The notes under the pieces are model-generated. The model had not been told where the DNA came from. It ran no database searches and saw only the letters and a program-made list of their open reading frames with translations. Shown piece after piece: positions 37,016 through 49,039 of a stretch of 64,000 bases of DNA. The number at the start of each line of letters is the position of its first letter. Positions within the stretch are counted from its first letter, which is position 1. The stretch is taken from the NCBI GenBank assembly GCA_021234155.1, contig JAJEKV010000077.1, positions 60,001 through 124,000 on the forward strand, read 5' to 3'. A program made the position numbers and the translations under genes. The stretch is from Isoetes taiwanensis. Its lineage: Eukaryota > Streptophyta > Lycopodiopsida > Isoetales > Isoetaceae.

Positions 37016-37507
37016 TTACGAGAGAATGCATCCTTGTTGACAAACTCTAGGCACTATTCCATGTCCAAATAGCACTATTCCATGTCCAAATAGCCATTTC
37101 CATCTCAAATGCGCCATTTTGAAGAGCTTCGCTTGTGGTTTTACATTTCTTATAGTTTCGGCTCCTTGACGCCACCTTGCCATCGCCATTTGCATCCATT
37201 CTTGAAGAAATCTTCCATTTCTTTCTTCCCTTCTTAGGTTTGATTGTGATAGAATAAAGATTCGATTCTCCAGGCTACAGTCGTCTCCGATCCGCCAAAG
37301 CCTCCCACAAATCATATGCCTCTTAAGCCCCTGAGAAGCATACATCGCTTCGCATAACAAAAGAAGTGAAAATGTGTGACAAACTCTAGAAAAACAGGAG
37401 AAAAACAAGATTTTGTGAAGAAGAATAACGGAAAGGGCTTGCTCGGCCTTCTTAAGGAAAGGAGGTTCCTTGATGAGGGATAGAGTTGGACTTTCGACCA
37501 AAGACAT
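37016..37507 (-). CDS. 163-codon ORF, unrecognised
   Basis: One uninterrupted minus-strand frame starts MSLVESPTLSLIKEPPFLKK. It has a hydrophobic stretch near residues 25-50 (LSVILLHKILFFSCFSRVCH), then basic and tryptophan-containing sequence. Near the C-terminus LFGHGIV appears twice because a 21-base unit (CTATTCCATGTCCAAATAGC) is duplicated at about 37051-37092. I recognise no domain. It may be the first exon of a gene that continues to 36776-36365, or a chance ORF. Confidence 0.3.
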   Translation of the reverse strand: MSLVESPTLSLIKEPPFLKKAEQALSVILLHKILFFSCFSRVCHTFSLLLLCEAMYASQGLKRHMICGRLWRIGDDCSLENRIFILSQSNLRREERNGRFLQEWMQMAMARWRQGAETIRNVKPQAKLFKMAHLRWKWLFGHGIVLFGHGIVPRVCQQGCILS

Positions 37508-37509
37508 TC

Positions 37510-38018
37510 CCGATACGCTGGAGGGTGTTTGGATTGGGAAGCTTGAGGGCGAGACTATTATGATAACCCTAGAAAAGAAGAGCTCGACATATGCATGCCA
37601 AGTTTGAAAATTCGTCTAAAAATGGTGCATTGGAAAAGGGCTTCCATTGTAAACCCTTGGATTAAAGACTCCTAGGGTCAATCTTGGCCATTAAGATGGG
37701 TAAGGGGAGCAAAAACCATTAAGAATGTGGAACTAAAACATAAAAATACCGCGCGCACTCTAGATATACTGATCAGTACATCTCGTGGAATACGCTCTCA
37801 AAATCATATGAAAACCATATTAAAAAGTGTATAAAAATACAAAAGAAACCCCCTGTTATTATGCTACATATACCCCACATATACAAACCAATAACTTCTT
37901 CCAACCTCTTCATATGTCCAAAACCCTAGCTTTTCCCCAAGCCTACACTTTTGCTAGTTTATTCAATTTCTTAAAATAGAGGTCGCAATGTGATATCTAA
38001 TGTATACTATTTTATATC
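37510..38018. other. Intergenic
   Basis: No coding or RNA feature that I can support. Confidence 0.4.
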
Positions 38019-38301
38019 ACTAAATAAGTTTTATTTTTTTTTTTTGTTGAAGGACGTCAGACTTTATTCAATCAAAGAGGCAAATACAAGTATAAATGCA
38101 GAGACAGGAATAAAATCTCAGCGGATAAGCGGAGACCCACCGAGTGAAGCAACCTGCCTAAGCATAAGAGTGCACATCCAAAAACTCCTCAAAAATCAAT
38201 CGCCTCTTGCGAGGGGCAAGTGAAGAACAATGATACGACTTTACAATGTAACCTTGAACTTCTTGGAGAACACGATTATCTTTGACTAAATAAGTTTTAT
38301 T
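38019..38301 (-). mobile_element. SINE-like retroposon with perfect 17-bp target duplication
   Basis: ACTAAATAAGTTTTATT occurs at 38019-38035 and again at 38285-38301. The 249 bases between start with a T12 run on the plus strand, which is the poly(A) tail of an insert in minus orientation. The insert has no long ORF on the minus strand and no visible A/B box that I can confirm. It is therefore either a SINE or a 5'-truncated LINE copy. The perfect target duplication indicates a recent insertion. Confidence 0.8.
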
Positions 38302-38654
38302 GTATTATTATGTCAATAAGACGTTGCAATTGCAACATCCATCACAAGACGCCATGTTTGTGGCGATGTGTATTTCATTCTCATGATGATGTTGATCAAC
38401 GTCGTACAGATGTCGAAATAGACATTGCTAAACGCCCTTTTTTCTTACTCTTCAATGCCCAGCATTTGCATCGAGTTACTTAAACCTAACCAATCGCTAT
38501 ATGTGATATTGCAGGAGCCTTTAGTAGTGGCATTAGCATCATATATCAGAAGGTCTATGCATAGACATGAGAGCTTTAATTGTGTCCCTCGTTGCTACAC
38601 TGACATATACAAATGTACAGTTTATCATCGTGCTTTTTACTGCTAACTTCAAAA

Positions 38655-38756
38655 ATTCTTCGGGGCATGGTTTTTTTTAAATCTTGGACAATAATAGACG
38701 TGTTATATTCCCATAGGCCTTTTGGTCTTCGTGGAGAATAGAATTCAATTCAATTT
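38655..38756 (+). mobile_element. 3' tail of a third RTE-like LINE
   Basis: CTTCGGGGCATGG through CCCATAGGCCTTTTGGTCTT to GTGGAGAATA aligns with the 3' ends of the LINEs at 34.6 and 47.3 kb and ends in an AATTC repeat. Upstream coding remnants are not recognisable. Confidence 0.6.
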
Positions 38757-38759
38757 TGT

Positions 38760-40900
38760 TATGCTGATGCAAAAGCATTATATATATAAGCTACTACAAA
38801 TGCGGGTCAAGATAAAACTTGTGCTATTTTTGCTAGTACCTTCGTGTGTGTACAATTCCTATTGTTGAAAAATAAATAGATATATATGAAACTATCTACC
38901 CATTCACCTTATTCAAGTTATACATAAACAAATATAATACCAAGTTCTCCTAAAATTTTGTAAAAAAATTCATCAACAATAAAGTTGGTTACAAAACTTT
39001 TGAGGCAAATTATAGATCCCTCATGCATCTCAACTTAGAACGTTCAATCTAGGCATACAAAAAGACGATCACAATCTAACACAGAAAATGAAAATGACAT
39101 ATAAACTACTTAAGGGACTTACACGTCTTTATTGAATTGTGGATCCATAAATTTGGTTGGACACTATGTAAGTCAAAGATGCTATGGCAAGCTCTATGCT
39201 CTAAGTTATTTGTTATTATAATTGAGGCTTTGAGTTGTAGATAATCTCTATTTAATTCACAATTTTCAAGGTTGTTTTTCTCCATATTTAAACATCTAGA
39301 TATTACTATTGGAAAACCATCAAGTACATCAAAAAATAGTATTCTTGTTATTATTGACATCCTCCCCCAAACCATCAAGCACATCAAGAAATAGTATTCT
39401 TGTTATTATTGACATCCCCTTCTTTTGTCTTCAATTTGAAAAAGAGAGTGTGTTTTACTTAGATTGAGAAAATTTTGAAATGTTGAAATTGCAAAATTTA
39501 AATGTTATACTTGTAAGACTAATCTTTTTATTTTGAATTGAGTATAAATTAGGATAGTATATGCTTCACTGAAGGCTACTTCATTTAAGGTGTAATGACC
39601 ATTGTTAAATGGGTTCATAACATAAGATAGATTTCCACTCGATGATGCACCATTACTTGTTTGTTAGGAAAGTGTTCCGAAAAGAATGATCTCATGATGC
39701 TAGCTAGAAAGCCGGTTTACCACTACAAACAATTGCGTACTCGATGTCCCGATGGCCCCAAATTTTTTTTTTTTTTTTTTTTTTTTTGCAAATACTAATA
39801 AGATTGTCATCAAACTTAAAATAAGTATTCAAATGAGATGAAGCATGTGCAATCCTCTACACCATCCAAAAACTTACTATAGGCTTGATGGTTGTGGTTG
39901 CAAAGAGGAAATGAATTTTGTGTCTCTCTCATCGTACCAATAATTTTCCCCTTTGTTTAGACTTTTAAAGGGTGGTAAAAACATGAGTGGTAGGGAGCGG
40001 AGAGGGGGTTGCAGCTAATGTAAGATGCATAGGGCATGTGCTTGCATAGGGTCAAGGGAAATTATCACTTATATGGAATTTTCTTAAAAAACTTTCCCCC
40101 AGATTTCATATACCCCTCCCTTAAGTTTGCCTTTGGCCCGGAAAAAATCCCTCCCTTACACTCACATGGTTTGTATTTTTCTAAGTGCATCCCCCAGGTT
40201 TCTTATATACAAGAGGGGGTTTCTCCGGCATGTTTGCATATGCATACATACAAGTTTGGATGTAGGACCAAAATGACTTAAAAAATCCATATATTACCTG
40301 GGTCTTTTTTCACACCTTATGCACGTTGGTGCTATCCTTTTACGTATATCCCTTGGTGTTTGAATGGGCAATTTTCCATGTCGATTCTAAGTTCTCTGTA
40401 GATTTCAATCTTGACATGGATAGTCTTCGAAAAGGGCGAATGCAAGAAGAACAAGCAACATCATCTTGGTTCATGCGATCAGAATGTCGTTTTTGAAGTA
40501 TGGCTTCACACATGACATAAGGTACGTAACGAAATAAGATTAGGGCACTTTTATTGCGATGAAATGGATTGCTCAATAGACCCAGTAGAGTTTAGTCAAG
40601 AGATCCTATGTACAGCTCAGTCAAGAGATCCTATGTATGAAAACTTTAGTAGGGACATAAACTTCCAATGATTGTTTAATGAAACAATTATTTTAAAGAT
40701 TCTTTGGGGTTGGCAAGTTATGGGAATGAAGGGAATGGAGGTCTATATTCTCTATAATCCACAGCTAAGCCGACTGATGCCAGTCAGGGGCCCAAGGAAG
40801 TTACGTTAGTGATACTTCTCAATCTAAAGACACCTATGACACTGGGGGACGAAGGCGATGTGAAGGCCCAACTAAAAAAAGGGGGAGGAAGGGAGGGAAG
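38760..40900. other. Intergenic, AT-rich
   Basis: No gene. A 36-base direct repeat (CATCAAGYACATCAARAAAT then AGTATTCTTGTTATTATTGA) lies at about 39322-39356 and 39376-39410. A T25 run lies near 39762-39787. Confidence 0.5.
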
Positions 40901-40929
40901 TGCCGGTCAACCGGTGCTCACTACTAAGG

Positions 40930-40940
40930 TGTATATAATA
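40930..40940 (+). promoter_or_regulatory. TATA box of the MYB gene
   Basis: GTGTATATAATATGC at about 40930-40944 lies about 90 bases before the MYB start codon, a normal core-promoter distance. Confidence 0.5.
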
Positions 40941-41024
40941 TGCATGTATGTAATATGTACACATATTAGAGGCAAGTTGGGGAGCCTTGGGACGAGAGCC
41001 CAAACTGCAAGGAAGAGGGGTACC

Positions 41025-42142
41025 ATGAAGAAAGCTGCTAGAGGCCTGTGGTCTCCAGAAGAGGATGCCAAGCTCACTGCCTGTTTGCAGCAGAATGGTA
41101 TGGTTCGATGGAGCGCTGTGCCCAGATTGGCAGGTAAATATACTCTGCTTCTGCCAGCCATTCCAAGCCATATCTTGCAGGTTATGTACCACCAACTGTT
41201 TTTTCATTTCAAACGGCGTTCTTAATACCATGATAATCCCTTTTTTTCATCATCTTCGTTGTTCATAATATTTTCTCTTTGTTTCCTCCTGCAGGGCTGA
41301 AACAAACTGTCTTCTTAATGCCCATGCTAATCTGAAATCTATATCCTAAAATCTGTATATATCCTAAAATCTGTATATATCCTAAAATCTATATCCTTTT
41401 GTTGTTTCCGCCTGCAGGCCTGAAACGTTGCGGCAAAAGTTGCAGGCTACGTTGGGTGAATTATCTGAGACCGAATCTTATTCGCGGAAAATTCACTGCA
41501 CATGAAGAAAGGACAATTATTTGCCTCCACGAACTGGTCGGCAACAGGTTAGCCTAAAATCGCTCTGCGTATTTTGTTGAAGTTCCAAACTAAGAGAAAG
41601 AAAACGTGCGGTTCAGATGGGCCTACATTGCAAGCCATTTTCCAGGCCGAACAGATAACGAGATCAAGAACTTCTGGAACACTTACATGAGAAAGAAAAG
41701 AAAGCAGGGGGAGAGACTAAGCACCCATGGTGGTGGTGGTGGTGATGGTGGTGATGATGATGATGATTGTGCGGAGGCACGGGCACAGGCAGCAGCATCC
41801 ATGATGCATGTGGTTGTGCCCGCGTTGTCAATGAATAGATCCGGGGATGAGCTCGGAATCAACCGGGCGCAGCCAAGCTGTTCTAGATCAGAGGCTCCTG
41901 CTGCAATTCCAAACCAAATGGAGTATCCTTTGTTTGACGCTAATTCATCATGCCATGGATCTGCTCTACCAAACCCGTTCCTTCCTCACGTCCACCCTTG
42001 TGGAGCTCCTATATTTGAGTCCCAAATCCAAGCCCCTTACTCCCACTTGCCTGCCTTTGGCCCTGTCGAGACAGATCCTTTTACCCTCAATTCCTTTCAC
42101 ATGGGTCCCCACTTTCTCCCTGGTTGGGATTACATAATTTGA
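41025..42142 (+). CDS. MYB: R2R3-MYB transcription factor, intact, three exons
   Basis: Sequence-specific DNA-binding activator or repressor in the nucleus. Exon 1 is 41025-41133 ([20 protein letters not shown]...; donor GTAAAT), exon 2 is 41418-41547 (acceptor CCTGCAG, donor GTTAGC), and exon 3 is 41617-42142 (acceptor GGTTCAG). The sum is 765 nt, 254 residues. Repeat R2 has its tryptophans in LWSPEED, RWSAV and RLRWVNYL. R3 has phenylalanine in place of the first tryptophan, as usual, then RWAYIA and [21 protein letters not shown]-like sequence ([16 protein letters not shown]) is diagnostic of plant R2R3-MYBs. The intron positions (after PRLAG and within GNR) are the classical ones. The tail has a poly-Gly/Asp run (about residues 113-123) encoded by GGT/GAT repeats. 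The subgroup is undetermined. Confidence 0.95.
41283..41440 (+). repeat. Duplicated splice acceptor and tandem repeat in MYB intron 1
   Basis: TTGTTTCCKCCTGCAGGSCT followed by GAAAC occurs at about 41279-41303 and about 41403-41426. Between them CCTAAAATCTGTATATAT is repeated about three times with a period of about 21. The second copy is the acceptor that keeps the MYB frame. Using the first one would give a stop after about 14 extra codons. Confidence 0.75.
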
Positions 42143-42149
42143 CATTCAT

Positions 42150-42900
42150 ATTCACACTCTTTATTTCTCACTTTGCCTTCAAGTACGGTGGAGCCTATTT
42201 ATGACATTGCTATTTCTGTACAAAATATGTATCCATTTTAATAATGTAAATATTAGCTTCCTGCTTTTTATATTTGTTCATTTCTTGAGTCTAAACTTGT
42301 AGGATGCTATAATGTCACTATCCTTCACTAACAGGTGTCGTGCATATATAAGTAAAGACAAGTACTTTTATTTCTTCTCTCTATTACTTTATGGCATAAC
42401 AACTCTGTCATCGAACAATATGTTTGTGCAATCTTTTATATTGCCCTCAACACATATTGCACTCATTATTCCATGATTATACAACTAGGAAAGGCCAAGT
42501 GTAGCTATATATCTTGCAGATATCCCAGTGATCTCGTCAAATCTCTCTAATAATTTATAATTTCATACACAAAACCCGAGGATCTAAAGTTTGCCATACA
42601 CACACGTGGATGGAGGAAGCTAAAGACATGTCCACGTCTTGGATGGGGAAACATCTTCAATTGGTACATTGAATGAGTGGAGCGGCACACCAAGCAATGC
42701 AATTCATGCTTTAGAAGGAACTTCAAGAGAACAGTACACACATTAGTCTAGAACATCTACAGGTCATAGCAAACTTAACTGACGACACGCAAACACAATC
42801 AAGTCAAGCAATGATTAAGATAAGACTGTGAATGGTGGAGAAATCGCCCAGAAATTTTGGGTTATTTCAGATGCAGAAGAAAAATCTTGATGTTTCAACT
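42150..42900. other. MYB 3' flank and intergenic
   Basis: AT-rich 3' UTR and downstream sequence, no supportable gene. Confidence 0.5.
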
Positions 42901-42902
42901 AA

Positions 42903-43293
42903 TTCGCGTACACGAAACATCTAATTCGCGTACGCGAAATAGTGAAAAACAACAGAGAAAAAAATTCGCGTCTTGGCGCTTTATCTTTTTGGCGTACGCG
43001 AAAAGTTTTTCACAGACGGAACAAGAAAAACCGCGACGCAAATTTTTTTTTTTATTATTTTTTTTCGCGCACGAATTTGAATTTGAATTTCGCGACGCCG
43101 AAACCTTTCCGAATCACAGACGCTAAACTTTTTTCGCACAGACGAAAAACAAAGATAAAGCGAGTAGCAACGAATTTGAAATTTAAAAACCGCGTACGCG
43201 AAAAAAAAAATTTCGCGTACGAATTTGAAATTGAATTTCGCGTACGCGAAACCTTCTGAACCGCGTACGCGAAACTTTTTTTGCATACGCGAA
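42903..43293. repeat. Cluster of a 14-bp CpG-rich palindrome
   Basis: TTCGCGTACGCGAA is its own reverse complement. Exact copies lie at 42925-42938 and 43237-43250. Near copies lie at 42903, 42991, 43064 (CGCGCACG), 43089, 43133, 43190, 43212, 43261 and 43281, about eleven in 390 bases. Spacers are A/T-rich, often GAATTTGAAATTGAATTT, itself nearly symmetrical. CpG density is far above the flanks. It is not coding, although chance ORFs run through it on both strands. Confidence 0.85.
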
Positions 43294-43299
43294 ACATTA

Positions 43300-44550
43300 T
43301 AAAGCGGGCAACAATTTTATTTTATTTATTTTATTTTTTTTATATGCATTAATAAATGTAAATATCCAATTGCTTAGACAAGGAGTCTTTTTTGATAAAG
43401 TATTAGCCATTGGGACGAAGGTATGCCCTTTGTGAAGAAGACATGTAGGAGGAAATGGGACTAAGCATTTAGTTCTTAAAGTTGTTGAAATATGAATAAA
43501 ATAAGTATTGAAGTTGTGTAAAGAGCTAAATGCCAACAAGACAAGGTTTAATGTTGGCTCAAAAGGTGGGCCTCGAAACAAGACCCAATAATAATAAAAT
43601 ATGATGGATATGGAATTTAATGCTTTGATTTGACCATGGAGGGAGCGGCAAGGTCCTAGTGCATTTTCCTAGGTAATCTTGAGCCACCAACATTTATCAT
43701 AGAGGATATTTCTTAAGAAAATGAGGAAAACAGAATGAGAAGTATTACTCTAATGAGAAAATCCGTGATCTTTAGGGTTTGATAACGTATGTGACGTTAG
43801 CGCTTGCGCTCAAAACAGAGCATCACGTTCTTGATATAACCAGGATTGATGCGCCCGGGATCACTGCCAGGGTAGCTGCAATTACAGATAAAATGGGAAA
43901 ATAAGTTTGTGGCTTTAATCTCATGCATTGGGCTACGATTCAGTAAGGCTTTAAGGATACAAATATGGAAAAGCAATGCAAAGGCAAGGTGTTTTGCAGC
44001 CAAAAGGAGATATATTGATAATAGTACTCAAAGATTATGTCAAGAAAGCCGCTCCATTTAGGCAAAGATAATTATCGCAAAAGCCCATAGGCAAAGATAA
44101 TTATCGGTATGAACTTGTACAAGGAAAATTGTCCATCGATGCATTTGGTTCTTGAGCAAATAACAAAGTGAAATAGATGAAGTTTTGAGCATGAACAAGA
44201 TGTTTTGTCCGTGGTATGAACTTGTACATTAATTAAAAAAATTGTCCTAATGGATGCAAAAAAAATGGATAGCATGAGCAAATACAAAATGGCAAAGTTG
44301 AAAGTGAAATATTCACTAAAAATAGTTAGTGCCTCCGATTTTTTATTTAGGGCTTGACTATATGCTTTTAAATATACTTGACGTAATATTATGGGTCAGA
44401 ATAGACTTATTACAGTTAAAGGCTGGGAACAAGAAGGTTAAAGAATGTATATTTGGATTGAATAGTTAATAGCGTAAATTATGCATATCGCTCACTTGAA
44501 TGAGTGTAAAAAAATGCAAATCGCTTTTATCTACTAGGTTTGATCGTGGG
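43300..44550. other. Intergenic with small repeats
   Basis: No gene. AGGCAAAGATAATTATCG occurs at about 44059 and 44091, and GGTATGAACTTGTACA at about 44106 and 44213. Confidence 0.5.
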
Positions 44551-44559
44551 GCAAAGGGG

Positions 44560-47342
44560 TACATTTGGTGAAAGGCGATAAGCCAAGAAACACCAATGTA
44601 CCTTTTGGAGATATGCATCTCATCAATCGTTTCCGGGTGGGCACCGACAGTCGGGATGAGGAGGTTGACTCAGATCACCTCCCACTTTATTTGGACATGG
44701 CTTGGCAAGCCGCCGTAACCCCCACTATGCCAGCCCTCGCCATCCTCGCTTCTGACCGGATTATGAGCAGCGGAGGACTACGCCGAGATGCTCATGGACG
44801 CCCGCCAAAGCAATTTCATGGACCCCCACACTAGAGAGCGTGACAAAGCCGCTTGATCGAAAGCTATTACGGATGCAAATGGGATGTGTTTTGGCAGACC
44901 CTCCCCGCCGCCGCCAGTGGACAACAACCTTTCGCGAATCGGTGGTTTGATGCGAGTGTAAAGAACGAACGCCCCGGGCTAACGCTCGATCCGGATCACC
45001 CGCCAGTAAAAGCCACCACACAAGCATCCCGCACCCATCCGGTTGAGACAAAGGCGCAAAGTACCTTGCCGTGCACCGGGGAGATGTTCGGCCGGGCCGA
45101 CACTCATCCTCGAACCTTTTACGCAGAGTGCCAAGGCCGCCTAGCCTACGTGGGACATCACACCCCGGAGTGGGAGCAAGATTGCAGCCATTCTATGACC
45201 CACCGTGGACGCTGGTGACACCCATACCCCCCCACAGATGGCCCCGCGGAGGAGGATATTGTGGAGGGCCCGCGAACGGGCGGGCTAATGGGAAGGCAAA
45301 CACCTCTATGGTATGCGCACCGAAGTTACTCAAATGGGCGTGGCGTACCGGTGCCGATCCTCACCACCCCTGCTCAACAGCATTGCGGGAAGGTTTCCAA
45401 CAATGGACCATGCTGGTGGTTGTCCCCATTCACAAGGCGGGTAACCCACACCGCCCCGCCAATTACCGGACGATCATGGCCGCCAAGATTTGCCAAACCG
45501 CTATCGGCATTCTCGAAAGCAAAGCAGCTGACCTTACCGGGCGTAGGCGCTGATGTGCGAGCCCTCAAACAAGCGTGCTTTAGACCGCCACTCAATGGTT
45601 GACCATATCTTTACATCGCGGGCACCGATTGAAGACATCCAAACCATCGGTGGGACTTGTATTGTTGTTTCGCGGACTTCGCTGGCTTTCGACACGGCCC
45701 CCGAAAAGCTATGGGCTAGATCAAGGCCAACTCACGCCGCTGCCTCGCGTAATGCCATATACGTGCTGTATGAGAGTTGTTTTGGCGTGATGCGTACCGA
45801 CGGGCCAAGCATTCACCAAGAGTATCCGCTGTCCCCGCAGGGCTGCCCTCTCACCAACACTTTTGGCCTCTACATTGACCGCTTAGGAGCCCCTCTTATC
45901 GAGCATGGGGATGGCATACAACTTTTGCACTGTGTCGTCCGCCAGCTCATCTATGCAGACGATGTTGACCTTCCGCCCACACCCCGTGGCTATGCAAATC
46001 CCATTTGATGCCCTAGACACATTCCCGCCGGCCAGCTACGACATGCGCTGCGAATCCGCCAAGACCGTGGTGGTTCTCATATCCTCTTCACGCCACCCCC
46101 GCACTCACATATCGAGGCCACCTGGAGGTCACGCCCACCTACAAGTACCTAGGGGTGGAGTTCCCCCTCGCCAGCTAGAGACGCCCATCCGCTTTTGTGG
46201 CAAAGAGGCCGAAGGCTTTATGCCATGCACTAACACCACCAAGCAGAGCTCTATGATTGGGGCCATCAACACATCCGCTTCCGGGTCGCCGGTCGAAATC
46301 GCCCTTCAGATGGGGTCGAGGTTTGGGGGTCCGACGCCTTTTAGCTTACTGAATGACTTGGAGCAGTGTGTATAAGCATTTTTGGCACGGCACTTGGGGT
46401 GAAACCTCCAGCCCCCATCGATTCTCGCCGCAGAAACCGGATTCTGCCGCCGCCAGGGTGCATCTTGATAGACACATCGCCTATTTTCGTAAAAGTGGTT
46501 AATATGGGGTGCTCCGCCCCGCACCGGGCTTACGCCGGGCAATAATTCCAGCAATGCCTGGCCCTGCTGAGGGGTAAGAGAGATCGTTGGTTCGGCCAGA
46601 TGGAACGTGCAGAGCAATGATGCGGCCGGTGGACATAGAGGCCGATCGCGATGTACCGGGCGGAATAATGGACGCTTGCTTCCTTGGCAAGCTCGACCCC
46701 TGCCTTCTAGAGGAGGTCAAAATGGCCCATTACAAGGAGCACATCAACCCCATTCAGTGGCCCGCAGCTCTACCTCCTCCCAAACCGCCTCGAAAAGCAC
46801 GCTCATTGCCTCCATTCGCGACAGTGCCCACCATCTCCGCATTGAGATGGGCAGTGGATTGGGGAGCCCCGCCAGATGTGCTTTGTCGGGCTGCCAAACG
46901 GGTGCCATTGAGGATGAGTCTCACACTTTCCGTGAGTTGCTCAAAGATTCAATCGATCCGGCCGATATCGCCCCTTAGTACCACGGACTTGCCCCTACAT
47001 TTGCCGATGAACACACCGGCCAAGATGCGTTCGAGTCGCATACATTTATGAGGTAATCGATCCGCGAGCCCACCTTGCCCCCTCACCGCCGCCGGGACGA
47101 CGCACTATGGGTACATGAGTGTATATATATTTGTGTGTTTTTGCATTTTGTATGTTGGAACAGTTTGTCAGCAGGCTGATTGCTGCCACGGTTTTTCCCT
47201 CGAAAACCCTTCGGAGCGGGGGTTTTTTAATCCGGGTAGTAATCTGCTTGCGGCGCTTTTGTATTGGGTCCCATAGACCGATTGGTCTCTGTGGACGATA
47301 AAAATACCTTCCTTCCTTCCTTCCTTCCTTCCTTCCTTCCTT
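44560..47342 (+). mobile_element. RTE-like LINE, 5'-truncated
   Basis: The longest LINE copy here. VDSDHLPLYLDMAW (about 44660-44705) is the end of an apurinic-type endonuclease (SDHxPL). RT blocks follow: VVVPIHKAGNPHRPANYRT (about 45415-45470), VDHIFTSRAPIEDIQ (about 45598-45645), ISPQGCPLT-like PLSPQGCPLTNTFGLYIDRL (about 45826-45885) and the catalytic LIYADDVDL (45946-45972). ESHTF (about 46918) is part of the C-terminal block shared with the copy at 33-34.7 kb. The 3' end shares CCCATAGACCGATTGGTCTC with the other copies and finishes in a CTTC repeat (47304-47342). Frames are broken, often at CCG/CG. Confidence 0.85.
47304..47342 (+). repeat. CTTC microsatellite at the LINE 3' end
   Basis: About nine tandem CTTC units. 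The position at the LINE terminus indicates it is the element's tail and not an independent microsatellite. Confidence 0.85.
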
Positions 47343-47344
47343 GC

Positions 47345-49030
47345 ATCATTACCAACTTGTTGCTAATGTTTGCATGTTTGGCTGCAAGTACGGTATTTCT
47401 TCTGCATCTGTCTCCTTTGTGTCAGTTTTGATCAAGTCTAGTAGTATAAGAGGTGGATAACAGAGAAAAACATTCTCAAATTGAGGTATGCTGATTAAGC
47501 AAGTAGTTGATGGAGCAGGTCGAACATGGGAAACAGGGTGAAACATTATGATAACTATTATGGTTCAATTATGAATTGCCTGAAACAGTTTACTAGCAAG
47601 CTTTTCTTGTATTTGTGATGCTAGTTTATAGCCCAAAAATGTGATATATTTTTGGATATGCTTTATATGGCCTTAATGGCAAACAGACCACAGCTTTTTA
47701 TCTTGTAAGATGTTATTTGACATAATAAGGGAATATCTATTTATATAGAGCCTTGTAGGGTTATTCTTAGAGACAAATGTTAAAGAAAATAGGTGGTTGT
47801 AAGTGGTTGCTTTGGTTTGGAAAGCTTTAATCTGCATATGTAATTACATGAAAGTGGAATGGGTGCGGCAAAGGGAGCCTCTACTAAAAAAGGCTAGGTC
47901 TGTGACACAAATAAGTCTAGTGTTGTAAAGCACTGAATTTAATGAAGACTTGTATGTAAAATTACAGAAGTAATACAAGTTTTGAAATGGTTTTTCCTTG
48001 AGAAAGGATGTTTCGATAGATTACTTATTTCTGTTGTGCATATATGTACTGAAAAGCCTTAGGGATCTAGGCTTCAAATGTGAATAAAAAAATGGATAAT
48101 GATATTAGCATTGGTGGTCATATAAGGCAAGGGGAAGATCCCAAGATATCTATAGAATCTTGCAAGGTTGTTTAGAGTTTGCATATATTGATTATGTGCA
48201 TGGGATAAAATCTTGAAACTAAAGTTTCTGAAATATGCAGTAAAGCTGGGAATGCATTGGCTCAAAGAGAGTTAGTGACATAACCATGTTTGTAAAAGAG
48301 TACCAAAGGCAGGTCCAAGATGGTGGGCAGGGTAAAGATTGCCAATAATATTATTATGATGAAATGGAACAATTGAAACATATTGTATCTAAAAGGTTAA
48401 ATGGAAGTTTGATGGACCTCATTAAGTTCAATTTTTCTTGTTAATTCTCCTGAGATCAAGGAATAGATGTGCCGTCTTTGAACTAAAGGATCTCATGTAT
48501 GGATAGATAATAGTACCAAGGGATTGACCGAGGTATGTAGAAGTGGCTAGTATGGCTTTTGTCAAGGCTAGTGCGGTCTTTTTTTTTTTTTTTCATGCTT
48601 GTAATTTGCTGACATGTGGTGAATGGCAAACTAGTGCTCCATGATTACTGTCGTATGTTGTATTATGGTCTATGGGTATACTTGCACTAGTAAGGACATA
48701 GTGCAACTAAAAGTTTTTTATTAAGAAAAAACCAACACTTTACACGCCTCAAAAATATTTCACAAAGCAACATCCCTCTGCATGATTTTCACTCTCTTTC
48801 CATGCGCGCACACTTCACACAGCCTTCAAAAAGCCACTCCCCGAATCCATCTATATTGTGGGCTTAAACGGCTTGCCCTTCTTCTTGTTGAGCTTCAAGG
48901 GCCTTTACACAACACCTGCTTTTTCTATAGCCGCTTAGGCACGCTGCGGATTTCCTTTTACGCCTTACCGGGTTCCCATGATCAACGTTAGTCCGATTTG
49001 GAGGATCCAACATCAAGCTTTCCGTGTTAG
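47345..49030. other. Intergenic
   Basis: AT-rich sequence with a T16 run near 48580. No supportable gene. Confidence 0.45.
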
Positions 49031-49039
49031 GAACAACGC

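Noticed and set aside
41728-41770. GGT/GAT run as an independent microsatellite
   Set aside because: It lies in frame in MYB exon 3 and encodes a Gly/Asp run, so it is part of the gene.
42857-43297. Four overlapping ORFs on both strands at the palindrome cluster
   Set aside because: They are by-products of the stop-poor TTCGCG/CGCGAA repeat. Translations are low-complexity and equal on both strands.
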